A DNA stretch of 64,000 bases from Clarkia xantiana subsp. parviflora (taxonomy: Eukaryota; Streptophyta; Magnoliopsida; Myrtales; Onagraceae): positions 22,809,772 to 22,873,771 of the forward strand of contig JAPTYO010000010.1 of the NCBI GenBank assembly GCA_036873135.1, read 5' to 3'. Both the position numbers and the translations under genes were made by a program. Below are positions 10,571-20,344 of the stretch, piece by piece; within the stretch, counting starts at the first letter, position 1, and every line of letters begins with the position of its first letter. Below the pieces are notes generated by a model. It did no database searches. It worked only from the letters and a program-made list of their open reading frames with translations, and was not told the DNA's origin.

Positions 10571-10714
10571 CGGGCGGTATCAATACGTGGCTCGCCTCCA
10601 CCGGGCGGTATCAATACGGGGCTCGCCTCCACCGGGCGGTATCAATACGTGGCTCGCCTCCACCGGGCGGTATCAATACGGGGCTCGCCTCCACCGGGCG
10701 GTATCAATACGGGG
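10529..10714 (-). repeat. 31-bp tandem array, six copies, inside RNase H
   Basis: Six near-identical copies begin at 10529, 10560, 10591, 10622, 10653 and 10684, followed by a partial unit. The unit includes CGCCTCCACCGGGCGGTAT on the plus strand and encodes LIPPGGGEP in the RNase H frame. One copy is expected in the protein. Five extra copies add 155 bp, not a multiple of three, so the array shifts the reading frame. Copies differ mainly in GTGG, GGGG or GTGA at the unit end. Confidence 0.95.
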
Positions 10715-10715
10715 C

Positions 10716-11040
10716 TCGCCCCCGATCTCTCTACACTTGAATAACCATCAGTGTACATCTCCCAGGTGTTCTCCTCATTCGGCTGTTCTGACTGTTCTGC
10801 TATCGGGACCTCCATGGTCGGGTTCTTCGCCTTCAAAGTCGGGTTGCCCCCTCTACAGGACCCGCTTCTTCCAGATCGGGTGCTGTAGACTGATATGAAG
10901 TTCGCCAATGCCTGACCCTTAATCGACCGTTCAACACCTGGACGATTCATCGCAGCTAATCGGCCGTTCAACACCTGAACCTCCCGATGGGTTTTCGGAG
11001 ACTGCATCTCCTCGATTGCTCTCAACTTCTCAGGATTCAC
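10716..11040 (-). pseudogene. RT connection and RNase H start, second deletion
   Basis: In frame after the TAG: NPEKLRAIEEMQSP, THREVQVLNGRLAAMNR, then an abrupt change to IKGQALANF, which belongs to the start of the RNase H region. The thumb/connection segment normally between them is absent. A 13-bp direct repeat, CGTTCAACACCTG, occurs twice at this junction (about 10929 and 10967). The RNase H domain begins with the strand MYTDGYSSVERSGA and runs into the 31-bp array. Confidence 0.75.
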
Positions 11041-11303
11041 CTAAATTCCTCTTTGGCTCACCATAAAGCCCAGGAACTTTCCCGAGTTCACTCCGAAAGC
11101 ACACTTGTCCGGATTCAAACGAACCTGATGAAACTTCATCCGCTCAAACGCCACCGCCAAGTTGCGGACATGGTCTCCCACCTGTCGGGACTTCACCAAC
11201 ATGTCATCCGCATAGGCTTTGTTCAAGTCGCGGAGTCGACATACATCCGCCACTTCCCGTTACTCTTCCTCACCAGGACCGGGTTAGCGACCCAAGTCTG
11301 GAA
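11041..11303 (-). pseudogene. Reverse transcriptase fragment with internal deletion
   Basis: After the frameshift the reading is DLNKA fused directly to YADDMLVKS. In intact gypsy reverse transcriptases about 80-90 residues separate these two motifs, including the fingers/palm segment with the first catalytic aspartate. The YxDD box is present but the first catalytic aspartate region is missing, so the enzyme cannot be functional. The fragment continues through LNPDKCAFGV and FLGFMVSQRGI to a TAG at 11041-11043, where relatives have Glu. Confidence 0.85.
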
Positions 11304-12359
11304 TCAGAGTTCCTTGATGAATCCAGCGTCGAGCAGTCTGCCTACCTCCTGCTGGATCGCGATCCTCTTGTCCGCACCCATCGGACGCCTTCTCTGCGCG
11401 ATAGGCTTGACCGCGGGATCTATCTTTAGCTCGTGCACAATCACGTCGGGGCTGATTCCTGGCATATCGCTCGGGGACCAGGCAAACAGCTCCTTAAACT
11501 CCTTCAGGAGCTCGATCAATTCTCGAGCTCTTTCCTCCGACAAAGCGGACCCGATTTTCACCTTCCTTTGAGGCCCATCGATCTCAACTTCCTTCAAATC
11601 CTCCATGGGGGCGGGACGCCCGTACTCCTCTCGAGGATCAGCATCAGTCTGAAGGACAGTCATGGCCTCCCTCCTTCTCCGTCGAGTGGCGTTAACGTAG
11701 CATTTCCGCGATGCCACTTGGTCACCCTTGACTTCTCCGACCCCATTGTCAGTCGGGAACTTCATCTTCTGGTGGACCGTCGAGGCGACTGCCATAAGAG
11801 GGTTGATAGTGGTCCTCCCGATAATAGCGTTGTATGCCCCCGCAGACTCCACGACAACGAAATCCACGTTTCGTTTCTCCATCTTCCAGCCACTACCAAA
11901 CTCCACCGGTAAGGTAATCATTCCCAGCGGATAAGAGGTGGAACCAGAGAATCCTACCATCGGGAAGTCCACCTGTGTGAGGTCCTTCTTCGTCTTTCCC
12001 ATGGCTTCCAGAGCGTCCATGAAGAGAATATCGGAGGAACTCCCTCCGTCTATCAGGATCCGCTTCATCTCGAATCCGTCTACGTCCAGGGTCACGACCA
12101 GGGCGTCATCGTGAGGGCTCTCCACGCCTACTAGATCCTCCGCCGAGAAAGAAATTACCATTTCCTCCTTCAGGGTCCACGACCGGGACCTTTTGCCTAG
12201 CACCACCGCGGCAGATATGCGAGAAGCGTAGTTCTCCCGGGAAGCAGAGGTATCACCTCCCGCCGCCATTCCTCCATGGATGACGTTGATAGTTCCCCGC
12301 TTCTCCTTACGGGCACCTGAACCTGAAGCCTCTGGCTCAACCTTCTTCTTCTTCGGGGA
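11304..12359 (-). pseudogene. Protease and start of reverse transcriptase, Tat-like element
   Basis: In frame with the end of gag. The retroviral-type aspartic protease has the motif LIDGGSSSDIL, with DGG where many gypsy families have DSG, and a later hydrophobic-Gly segment AIIGRTTIN. Next comes the linker to reverse transcriptase (FAWSPSDMPGI, the PI-RRRP segment and VGRLLDAGFIKEL). A TGA at 11304-11306 then interrupts the frame; the same frame continues with TWVANPVLV and KWRMYVD, so this is a single nonsense change, again compatible with CGA to TGA. A further one-base loss follows KWRMYVD and shifts the frame. Confidence 0.8.
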
Positions 12360-13978
12360 TCAGTCGCGGGACTTGGAACAGGATCGTGACCGACTTCTGG
12401 AACGAGATCGGCACCGTCCCCTTCCGACAAACTCTTTTAGCTTCCCCTTCTGGATCAGCTTCTCAATTTCCTTCTTCAGCTCCCGACAGTTTTCGGTGTC
12501 GTGACCATTGGCTCGATGGTAGCGACAGTAACGGTCAGGGCGGCCTCCTAGGAATTCGCCTTCTTTTCTCGGAGGGTATCGGGCGAGACCCTGTCGGTCC
12601 ATCACAGCTAACACAGAGGTCATCGAGCTATTGATGGGAACAGCCCGACCTTCTCGGTTATCCTTCCTCGGAGGACGCTTGTCTTCTCTTTTATCGGGAC
12701 GACCACGGTTCCTACTTCCTTCCGACTTGTCGCTCCCTTTGCGATCATCTGATAGCTTGGACGATAGCTTTCCTCTCCCCGATTTCGGGGGATCGAGCTC
12801 TCCGGCAGCAATCTTCGACTCCTGGACGTCGATTTGCTGTTTCACCCTCGCTTGCAGGGCCTCCATGCTCCACACAGCCTTCGCGGCTACGCTGTGCATC
12901 AGGTCGGAACCGTACGGAGCGCTCAAGTTCCGCAGGAAAGTACGGATAGTCTCTCCTTCCGAGATTTCTTCATCAATCTCCGCAGCACTGGCAGTGAACC
13001 GTTGGTAGTAGTATGCCAACGATTCATCGGGTCTCTGCACCACCTGGGTCAAGGACCTCACACTCTTCAGAAGACGCCTCCGACCTTGGTACTGCTTGAT
13101 GAAGCGATCGTGCATATCAGCCCAGCACGTGATGCATCCTGGCGGGAGGCTGAAGAACCAAGTCATGGCCCTTTCTCCCAGGGTTATCGGGAACAATGAA
13201 CAGATGAGGTCGTCGTTCGGCGTTCGTCCCATACAGGCCTGGACATGCCTCTGAACATGGCGAACTGGGTCCCCCTCACCATCATACTCCTGGATGGTCG
13301 GAATACCTAGCCCGGGCGGGGCGACGGTATCTATCAGCCGCGGCACGAAAGGATGGCTGGACCGATCCCTTAGCTCCGATGTCATCTGCTTCTGATCACC
13401 CATGCAGATGCTAACGATCTTCACCACCTGATCGGGGGTGATGGGGCCATTCAGGGGAATGGTCCTATTCTGCACTGGTCCTGGGCCGTCGACCACGAAC
13501 TTCTCCAGGTGTGCTGGCTCCTTACCCTTGCTCCTGGGCGGAACCTCATGTTCCTCTGGGTCCACCCTCGGCGGGGGTGGTGGTAATTCTTCTCGCGGAG
13601 GCAACTCCTCCGCCCTCCTGGCGGCCTCTTTTGTCCAGCAAGGCCTCCATGGTGGCCAAGAACATGGGCATAGCATCTACTACTGCCTTGGCCAACTCCG
13701 AGTTCGAAGACGACCTTTCTTCCCTTCGTGGGACTCCTTCTCCTCCATGGCCCACCGGGCTCGGGGGAGCCTCATCTTCCTCCCTACGCGGGACATCCTG
13801 CCTGTTCCTCTCTGTGTCTCGGACTGAGACCTCATAGCCATCACCCTGTCCCCCCTGTCTGGGAAAGAGCGGGGTTCTCACCTTGTTCAGCAACACATTC
13901 TGGCAACTGGGAATTCATAGTTCCTGCGGGACGGGAACTACCAGCCTGAACTTGCTTCTTCTTGCCACCACCGGCCAT
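12360..13978 (-). pseudogene. gag region of the Tat-like element, frameshifted
   Basis: The likely start is the ATG at 13978 (MAGGGKKKQVQAG). The capsid-type region follows, with the retrotransposon gag pattern around ERAMTWFFSLPPG and MHDRFIKQYQGRRR, then a basic Arg/Lys-rich stretch and a single zinc knuckle CRYHRANGHDTENC, and finally an SR-rich tail. The frame changes at least once near 13630 (after MEALLDK; a short T run on the plus strand) and probably once more between 13850 and 13900, because overlapping frames each carry part of the expected protein. The frame ends at TGA (12360-12362) where reading straight on leads into protease; a CGA-to-TGA change would explain it. Gag would package RNA, but this copy could not make full-length protein. 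Confidence 0.8.
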
Positions 13979-14015
13979 TGATCTGGTAGAAACTATTTTG
14001 ACTTTTCGTAAGTTT

Positions 14016-14031
14016 CCCACAGACGGCGCCA
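14016..14031 (-). other. Primer binding site of the Tat-like element
   Basis: TGGCGCCGTCTGTGGG on the minus strand, one base inside the 5' LTR. The first nine bases match the 3' end of plant tRNA-Asp; the remainder does not match well, so the tRNA identity is tentative. Confidence 0.7.
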
Positions 14032-14032
14032 A

Positions 14033-14750
14033 TGTTGGATCACGGGCGAAGCTCCGTTACGTCCTTGACGGAAAGCTTTGGACTCCTGGGCTCCGCGTAA
14101 TCCTGCAAAAGGGGATGACCTGGGTGGTGACCCAGAATCCCTCTCCGATGCTTAAATGAGTATGTGATCAATGGGGTGGTAAGCAAAAGTCCTAAGTTCG
14201 TCTTAGATCATGGTTTTCTGAGGTAACTTCCTCCTTTATATAGGAGGGGAAGTTACTCAGTTACCTGTTACTGCGCCTGGCAGTTTTACCCATGATTCCG
14301 TGTATCTCGCCACGATTCCGCATATCTTACCCGTACTCCGCGTATCTCGGGCACGCCCTGCGTATCTCGGGGGATTTATCTTTATCTCTAACCGTCTCCC
14401 ACTACTCTATCTAGTAGGCGGGTTTCTCGGTCTTTATCCTCTGATCACAAGTCCCGACTCCTGTCGAAGACTCCAGAGTTGTCTCATTCTAGATCACCAC
14501 CCAGGACCTTCAGTCTCTACGGGACAGGTCCAGCCTCTGCGGGGCTTTATTATCGGGGCCTTTACTAAGACATATCGGGGCCTACTCAGAGGCTTCTCAT
14601 CGGGAGCATTCAGCTCATACATCGGGACCGCTAAAGTCGGGACCCTTCGTGCTGGGCCTCTGGGCCTTCTAGGCTTTTCACGAGGCCCACTGGACCTACT
14701 CGCCGTCCATTGGCTGTTAACGGGGCTAACGATTACATCGGAACCCATCA
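14033..14750 (-). repeat. 5' LTR of the Tat-like element
   Basis: 718 bp, upstream LTR in the direction of transcription. A TATATA stretch on the minus strand near 14236-14242 may be the promoter core. It is followed on the minus strand by one base and then the primer binding site. Confidence 0.95.
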
Positions 14751-14755
14751 ATTTC

Positions 14756-15128
14756 ATTGTTGATTCCATTATCAATGTTTTTATATGCTATTATGTACTA
14801 TATATGCGATTAACTCGCGGTTTGCACGGTAAATAATAAACTTAATTTATTATAATATTTTTGGCAAAAAAAAATTATTATAACTTTTTAATTGATTTAA
14901 ATAGTCAAATAGATTACCAAAATACTTTTAAAACCTATAATATATATGAGGAATGATAAACATTCCTCCAACAAATTCCGAAATCAGTCTGAGTGGCATG
15001 ATTGTAGTATTAAACAATTTATGGTATTTTTATATACACATACAGTCGGAATATGCCGGTTTCTTATTCTTTGAACCTAAATCATTTCTTATAACATAAT
15101 TATATTGTCAATTTCAATTTTTAAAATA
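14756..15128. other. AT-rich intergenic DNA
   Basis: Continuation of the pre-insertion site of the Tat-like element. A CGCGGTTTGCACGG word near 14814 resembles the Helitron-type hairpins described elsewhere but lacks the CTAG end. No gene is seen. Confidence 0.4.
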
Positions 15129-15170
15129 CTAGAATTTATGCGCCTGCGTTGTACGCGCGTTGTCACACGT
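15129..15170 (-). mobile_element. Helitron-type 3' terminus (minus)
   Basis: On the minus strand an imperfect GC hairpin (CGCGCGT-ACA-ACGC...) is followed about 10 nt later by CTAG and then T, the standard Helitron 3' end and insertion context. The element body would extend to the right; no 5' TC end or helicase could be identified. Confidence 0.4.
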
Positions 15171-16296
15171 TAAAGTAAATAATTAATACTATTAACAATA
15201 AATTAACTAACTCAGTAGAGATATATTTTATTAAAATTTTAAAATAAAAAACAAACTTCCTCCATGATTAGTTTTTAGTTACATTGTCTTGTATCATTTC
15301 GTAAAGTTAATGAATTTTTATTAAAGAATACTCAACATCTAGTATGTATTTATATTCAATTTGTAAAGTTAAAGAATTTTTATATTATTTATATAAAATT
15401 TGAGGTTGTTTATTACTAAAGCAAAACTTTAGGATATATATTGTATTATCGTTGAGGATAACTATAAAATAAAAATAAGATGATCGAAAAAACACTAGTA
15501 GTTGTCTAACCGATTATCCATGGGAAACAAGAAGGAAATAACAATAATTAGTGCAGGGCTTTAGACATGTAACACATGTTACTCAACTTTAATAATCGTG
15601 AATTAGTGATATCTATATTAAATCAATACAGAAAGAAAATCAATACAGCCATAAAAGAACAAAAACATACTAAAGAGACAGTTAAGAAGAGAAAAACTGG
15701 AGGTAAAAAAGTTGAACATCTGCAATGGTTAAAAAGAAGGAAATTTTTGCATGAACGTCTTGCTTATTTGGCTCAAGGTTCAAAGAAGAAACTGATAATG
15801 AAAAGGTAGGATTCATCTTCCTTATTCTAAAACTGCACCTTAATATATTTTGGAACATATAAAATAGACGAATAAATTTGGGAAAATGGAGAAATCTCCT
15901 CACTTATGATAGACCAACTTCTCAATTCCGCTCTCACAACCTAATAGATACATCAAATGTATTTAGATCATTTAATCATAATAAAATTGTGAAAATGGAA
16001 AAGAACTTTATCAACTCAAATCAACCTATCGACATTTTCCCAAACCACTTGTGTGATTTTTCAGTCAAGCTCTTTGTTCGCAATTTCTGCATCCAGTTCA
16101 TAAAGCTCATAAATTTTTCCCTGTAAAAACAAAGCCAACCATAAAGGTGTTTCAGTATTCATGCGGAATAACTAAACATAGCATAAATTAGGCACAAAGA
16201 CATCTAAGTCAGAAATTTCCAGGATTTAAACTTACAAAAGGTAATAATATAGTATAAATGTGAAACTTCTAAGTTCTTACCGCATAAGCTAGTACA
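15171..16296. other. AT-rich region with unrecognised short frame
   Basis: The only frame of note is 15576-15809 (plus), 77 codons rich in Lys/Arg (KKRKTGGKKVEHLQWLKRRK). I do not recognise it, it has no clear promoter, and codon content could arise by chance in this base composition. No other feature is seen. Confidence 0.3.
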
Positions 16297-16757
16297 TAGT
16301 TAAGTTTGACATTAAATATTTTATTTTCTTCAATTTAGTCCTCCAATTTTTATGATTAACTTTTGATTTTTACAATTTAGTCACCAAATCGGACCTAGTT
16401 CGAAATTGACCGAGTCAGGGTCCGACCCTGGCTGGGTCAGTTTGACCCCAGGGCCCGATTGGGGTCAATCAGATCTAGGGTCACCAAGGTTCATCGCCCT
16501 AGCTAGGGTCAGACACAGCCATGGGTCCTGCCTTTACTGGGTCAATTTTACCCTAGGTCCGACTGACTCCACCTTAGGGATAAATTAACCAGCCACGGTC
16601 GGACCCTACGGTCAATTTCAAACTAGGTCCGATTTGGAATTTTGAGGACTAAATTGTAAAATTAAAAGTTAAGGAAATAAATTAGAGTATTAAGTTTTTT
16701 TGGCCACCTAAATTAGATGATTAAATTAAATAAAAGTATTTAACAGCCAAACTTAAC
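16297..16757. mobile_element. Foldback (long inverted repeat) element
   Basis: Two arms of more than 120 bp are inverted copies: the left arm runs through CAATTTAGTC, AAATCGGACCTAG and GAAATTGACCG (16297-16450) and the right arm holds their reverse complements (16590-16757). The centre carries several GGGTCA/TGACCC words. No coding region. A target duplication was not clear, so the superfamily is open. Confidence 0.6.
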
Positions 16758-16865
16758 TGTTGACTGACGATGTACAGTCTACAAAATGTAAACATATGAC
16801 ACCAAAAGTCTACAAAATAAAACATATGACACCAAAAGCTAACTTGATCAAACATATGACACTAA

Positions 16866-17354
16866 TGGTACGTTTGATTGCTGGTATTGCGATATCCTAA
16901 TACACGTATTAACTAATACATGCTTAGCTAATACAATGTTTGATTGTGTCATGTAGTAGGATATCCTAATACAGTGTTTGAATGAACTTTGTATTAGGAT
17001 ATCCTAATGCAATATCTAAAAGACCTAAATACCCCTAAATAGATATATACTTTTTTTAATTATTTTATTATAATTGAAGGCCGGCCGGTGGGTCGCCGGA
17101 GTCCGGCCGGGGGTCGCCGGTGGCCAATGTTATGAGCCGAAGTTGGTGTAGTTGTTGTATATTAAATAAGGTTAGTGGTAAATAAGTAATTTCGGGTTTG
17201 GTATTAATTAGTACATCATTTTTAGTTGGTATAAGCTAATACCGAATTCCTCCTATAATTGAGTATTAGTTATTACCAATACCAAGTGGACACAAACACG
17301 GTATTAGTTAATACGTGTATTAGGATATCGCAATACCGGTAATCAGACGTGCCC
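16866..17354. mobile_element. Tourist-like (PIF/Harbinger) MITE I
   Basis: 489 bp with inverted ends (left TGGTACGTTTGATTG, right ending in the reverse complement of GGGCACGTCTGATT) followed inward by GGTATTGCGATATCC. TAA trinucleotides flank it (16863-16865 and 17355-17357), the usual PIF/Harbinger target. The right TAA is shared with the next element. The inside has a short GC-rich CCGGCC stretch and no coding region. Confidence 0.75.
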
Positions 17355-17357
17355 TAA

Positions 17358-18275
17358 GAGCACGTTTGATTGTCGGTATTGCGATATCCTAATACCGGTA
17401 TTAGCTAATACCGTGTTTGTGTCAACTTGGTATTGGTATTAGCTAATACTTGGTATTAGCTAATACTCAATTATAGAAGGAATTTGGTATTAATTAATAC
17501 CATCTAAAAGTAAAGCATTAGCTAATACCAATCTCCTAATTACCAATTTACCCTTGTAATATATGGCAAACTCTCACCATTTACATCGTAGCTTCGGGCC
17601 AGACCCCGTTTACATCGTAGATTCGGGCCGGACCCCGTTTACATCGAAACTTCGGACTGTGTCGGGTCGGGCCGACTCATGTTCGGGCCGGACTGGACGA
17701 TTCGGGCCGGGCTTGGTGGCTCGGGCCGGGCTGGTCAGTTCGAGCCGGGCTGGTCAGTTCGGGCCAGGCTAGGTGGTTCGGGCCGGGCTGGTCAGTTTGG
17801 GTCGGGCTATACGGTTCGGTCTGGGCTGAGTAATTCGGGTTGTTCGGGTCGGGTTGTTTTATGTTGCTTTGGTTTAGTTCGGGCTGGGTCCGGCTAGAAC
17901 GGGCCGGGTCGGGCTAATCACTTTTTCAATTGTTTTTTACTATTTTCTTTATATATATATATACATATTTATACATTAACAAAAATAATTTTTACTAATT
18001 ATACATAAATTTGATTTATTTTTTTTATGAAAAATATTATTTTAAATAATTGAAGTTACTTTTATTTGTTAAATTTTATCTTTGTTAAATTAATCATATG
18101 TAAAATATGTTCATTGAAAATGCAAGTAAAGGTATTTAGGTCTTTTAGTCATTATATTAGGATATCCTAATACATGGCTCAATCAAACATTGTATTAACT
18201 AAGCATGTATTAGCTAAGCATGTATTAGCTAATACCGGCATTAGGATATCGCAATACCGACAATCAAACGTGCCC
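17358..18275. mobile_element. Tourist-like (PIF/Harbinger) MITE II
   Basis: 918 bp with ends GAGCACGTTTGATTGTCGG and the inverted CCGACAATCAAACGTGCCC, flanked by TAA (17355-17357 and 18276-18278). It has the same terminal family as the neighbouring element I and lies head to tail against it with a single TAA between them. A GC-rich minisatellite (17575-17915) sits in its centre. Confidence 0.8.
17575..17915. repeat. GC-rich minisatellite inside MITE II
   Basis: First about three units of TTCGGGCCGGACCCCGTTT-type (about 28 bp), then eight or more units of TCGGGCCGGGCTGGTCAGT-type (about 19-22 bp) with drift. Open frames across it are repeat by-products. Confidence 0.75.
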
Positions 18276-18284
18276 TAAAAGACG

Positions 18285-18500
18285 GATTCAGATCTCCTAC
18301 CCCACCCTTCGTGCCCCGTGCATCACCGTTAAGTCTTGACACATGTCCTTAATTTAATATTTTTCTTCTAGGGTTCACCAATCTCAATAGGGTTTTAGAA
18401 GAAAAAAAACAACAAAATTAATTACACTCAGAATACGTGTCAAGATTTTAACAATAAAACACGATATTAGCCAGAAAGAGTGGGGCAGGAAACATGTATG
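18285..18500. mobile_element. Small inverted-repeat element
   Basis: Left part (TCCTACCCCACCCTTC, AAGTCTTGACACATG) and right part (reverse complement of TCCTGCCCCACTCTTTC and TCTTGACACGTATT) form an imperfect inverted repeat of about 215 bp. No coding region, superfamily unknown. Confidence 0.45.
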
Positions 18501-19252
18501 TATCATAAAAGACTATTTAACTCTTTTAAGTATTATGTAATACTAAGAAGTAAGATCTCAGTTTGATAATTTTTGACTCAACCCCGCCACCTACGAGATT
18601 TTGGGTAAGGAACATTTTGACGCATGGGTTATTTTAACTCAATCCGCCATTTCAATGGGTTGGATTTGATTTTTTGAATATTAGTTTTTGCAATGGGTAT
18701 AGATCTTACAAATCAACATATTAGAGGTGAGGTTGTCGATGGAGTATGAATTTGAGTATAGTTGACGCAACCCACGGATTGAACCGCTTTGTAAATAAAG
18801 ATAGGTAAGGACCACCAACTGGGTCTGGCTGGGCCTACTCACTGCTGCCCGCTCCATTATTGATATATCTGATTCTTTCTTATCTTCTTCTCACCTACCA
18901 AAGCAAAGTTTTTAGGCTAAAATTGAATATCGATTATAATTTTAGTTCAGTAGTCAGAATATAAAAATGAATACTCAAATTTTAAAAGAGATGAATAAAA
19001 ACAATTTGTGTTTCATATACAAATTTCAATGTGTTTAATCTACCAACTAAGAAACAACTTAAATTATAGTCAACGTCATTTTAACTATACCCAAGTTTCA
19101 AATGGACATAATATTTTTTTACACAGAATTACTCGATATTTTATTTAAAAATGTAAAACAAACAATTACAATTGATCAGTAAAAATGAAATTAGAGGACA
19201 TAATATTCATTAAAATATAATATATTTTAGTTTAACACCATTTTAATCTTAT
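18500..19252. other. Intergenic AT-rich DNA
   Basis: No gene, repeat array or transposon ends recognised here. Confidence 0.3.
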
Positions 19253-19261
19253 TAATTATTA

Positions 19262-19867
19262 GGGTTAAAGGTACTTTTGATACCACATGTTTGACCGAAT
19301 GTGACTTTTAGTACTGGATGTTTAGTTTTGTATACTTTTAGTACCAAACGTTTGAAAAAATGTGGCTTTTGGTACATCCGTTAGTTGGCCGTTAGTTTTG
19401 ACATTTAAATGACATGTGCAAGTCACGTGATCGACTCTAAACTTTGAATTTTGTTCAATTTAGTCCCTCAAATACATTCCTAACTTTTATTTTATTTAAC
19501 TTAGTCATAACACTTCAAAATCGAACCCAATTAAACCAATCGAATATTGACATAGCCCCATTTAGGTCAAATTTACCCAATTGGAGATAGGTCCCAATTG
19601 GGTTCGATTTTGAAGCTTTAGGTCTAAATTAAACAAAATAAAAGTTATGAATATATTTGAGGGACTAAATTGATTAAAATTAAAATTTTAGAGTCGATCA
19701 CGTGACTTGCACATGTCATATAACGGCCAAAACTAACGGCCAACCAACGGATGTACCAAAAGCCATATTTTTTCAAACGTTTGGTACCAAAAGTATACAA
19801 AACTAAACATCCAGTAGTAAAAGCCACATTCGGTCAAACATGTGATATGAAAAGTACCTTTTAACCC
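19262..19867. mobile_element. MULE-like MITE with long inverted arms
   Basis: 606 bp made almost wholly of two inverted arms of about 280 bp. It starts GGGTTAAAGGTACTTTTGAT and ends with the inverse. A perfect 9-bp duplication, TAATTATTA, flanks it (19253-19261 and 19868-19876), as expected for Mutator-like elements. A related single arm, lacking its partner, lies at about 37040-37280. A folded transcript would be a long hairpin. No coding region. Confidence 0.85.
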
Positions 19868-20124
19868 TAATTATTATTATTATATTTTAGGAAATGGTTA
19901 GTTGATCAGTAGCTAGGGTTCATACTTCTTCACGCAAGACTTCTTTTGATTTAAGGTGTATGGATAAGAAGAAGGCAGTAGTTGACATTATCCTCACCTG
20001 CTCAACTTTCCAAACACACATATCACAACAAAGAAAAACGAGGTTCTACAATGAAGCAACCTAAGCAATCTTGTCCATTTATTTATTTATTGTTTGATTC
20101 ATACCATGAGGCTAAAACCAGTCA

Positions 20125-20331
20125 TCACTTGTCAGCGTTTTCCAGGTTTTGCTGCTCGTAACGACGTTTAAATTTGGCAAGCTGCCCCTCACTTTGAGCC
20201 ATTTGACGCCTCGCCCTGAAATGATACACTTTCCCAACATGATGTATTTTAGTCATCATTACGTTCATCAATCTTCCGCTCTGCGTCACGTACGAAATCC
20301 ATTGCATCTGCGGGTGTAATCCTTTCTTCAT
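20125..20331 (-). CDS. Ribosomal protein bL31m-like (mitochondrial)
   Basis: A 68-residue protein starting MKKGLHPQMQWISYVTQSGR and continuing through IHHVGKVYHFRARRQM to FKRRYEQ. The order of motifs fits the bL31 family: the N-terminal MKKGxHP and the C-terminal GKxR..Q...G....F.KRY block of bacterial L31. In plants this short form is the organellar (mitochondrial) large-subunit protein; I assign it from family memory, not from a search. No cleavable targeting peptide is evident. An acceptor site (TTGCAG) lies 13 nt upstream of the ATG, so the coding sequence is in one exon and an intron sits in the 5' UTR. The cysteine zinc motif of bacterial L31 is absent. Neighbouring DNA is non-coding. 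Confidence 0.8.
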   Translation of the reverse strand: MKKGLHPQMQWISYVTQSGRLMNVMMTKIHHVGKVYHFRARRQMAQSEGQLAKFKRRYEQQNLENADK

Positions 20332-20344
20332 CTTACAGTTTTTT

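Larger units (their letters stand above)
7151..14750 (-). mobile_element. Complete Tat-like Ty3/gypsy retrotransposon, coding-defective
   Basis: A 7.6-kb element on the minus strand with LTRs at 7151-7867 and 14033-14750 and a perfect 5-bp target duplication, ATTTC (7146-7150 and 14751-14755). Order on the minus strand: 5' LTR, primer site, gag, protease, reverse transcriptase, RNase H, integrase, tandem-repeat 3' UTR, polypurine tract, 3' LTR. Integrase after RNase H places it in Ty3/gypsy; DGGSSSDIL in the protease, the integrase tail and the repeat-bearing 3' UTR point to the Tat group. By eye the LTRs differ by three substitutions and one 1-bp indel over about 717 bp (roughly 0.4%), so insertion is recent. 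The coding region nevertheless carries stops, frameshifts and deletions. It is far more GC-rich than the surrounding DNA. Confidence 0.95.

Noticed and set aside
10987..11912. Plus-strand frames of 159-194 codons
   Set aside because: They lie antisense to the protease and reverse transcriptase of the Tat-like element and show no family motif.
13438..13837. Plus-strand frames rich in Gly/Ser/Pro
   Set aside because: Antisense to gag; the composition follows from the Pro/Arg-rich gag codons.
17563..17897. Gly/Arg-rich repeat protein
   Set aside because: The frame runs through the GC-rich minisatellite in MITE II without promoter or conserved start.
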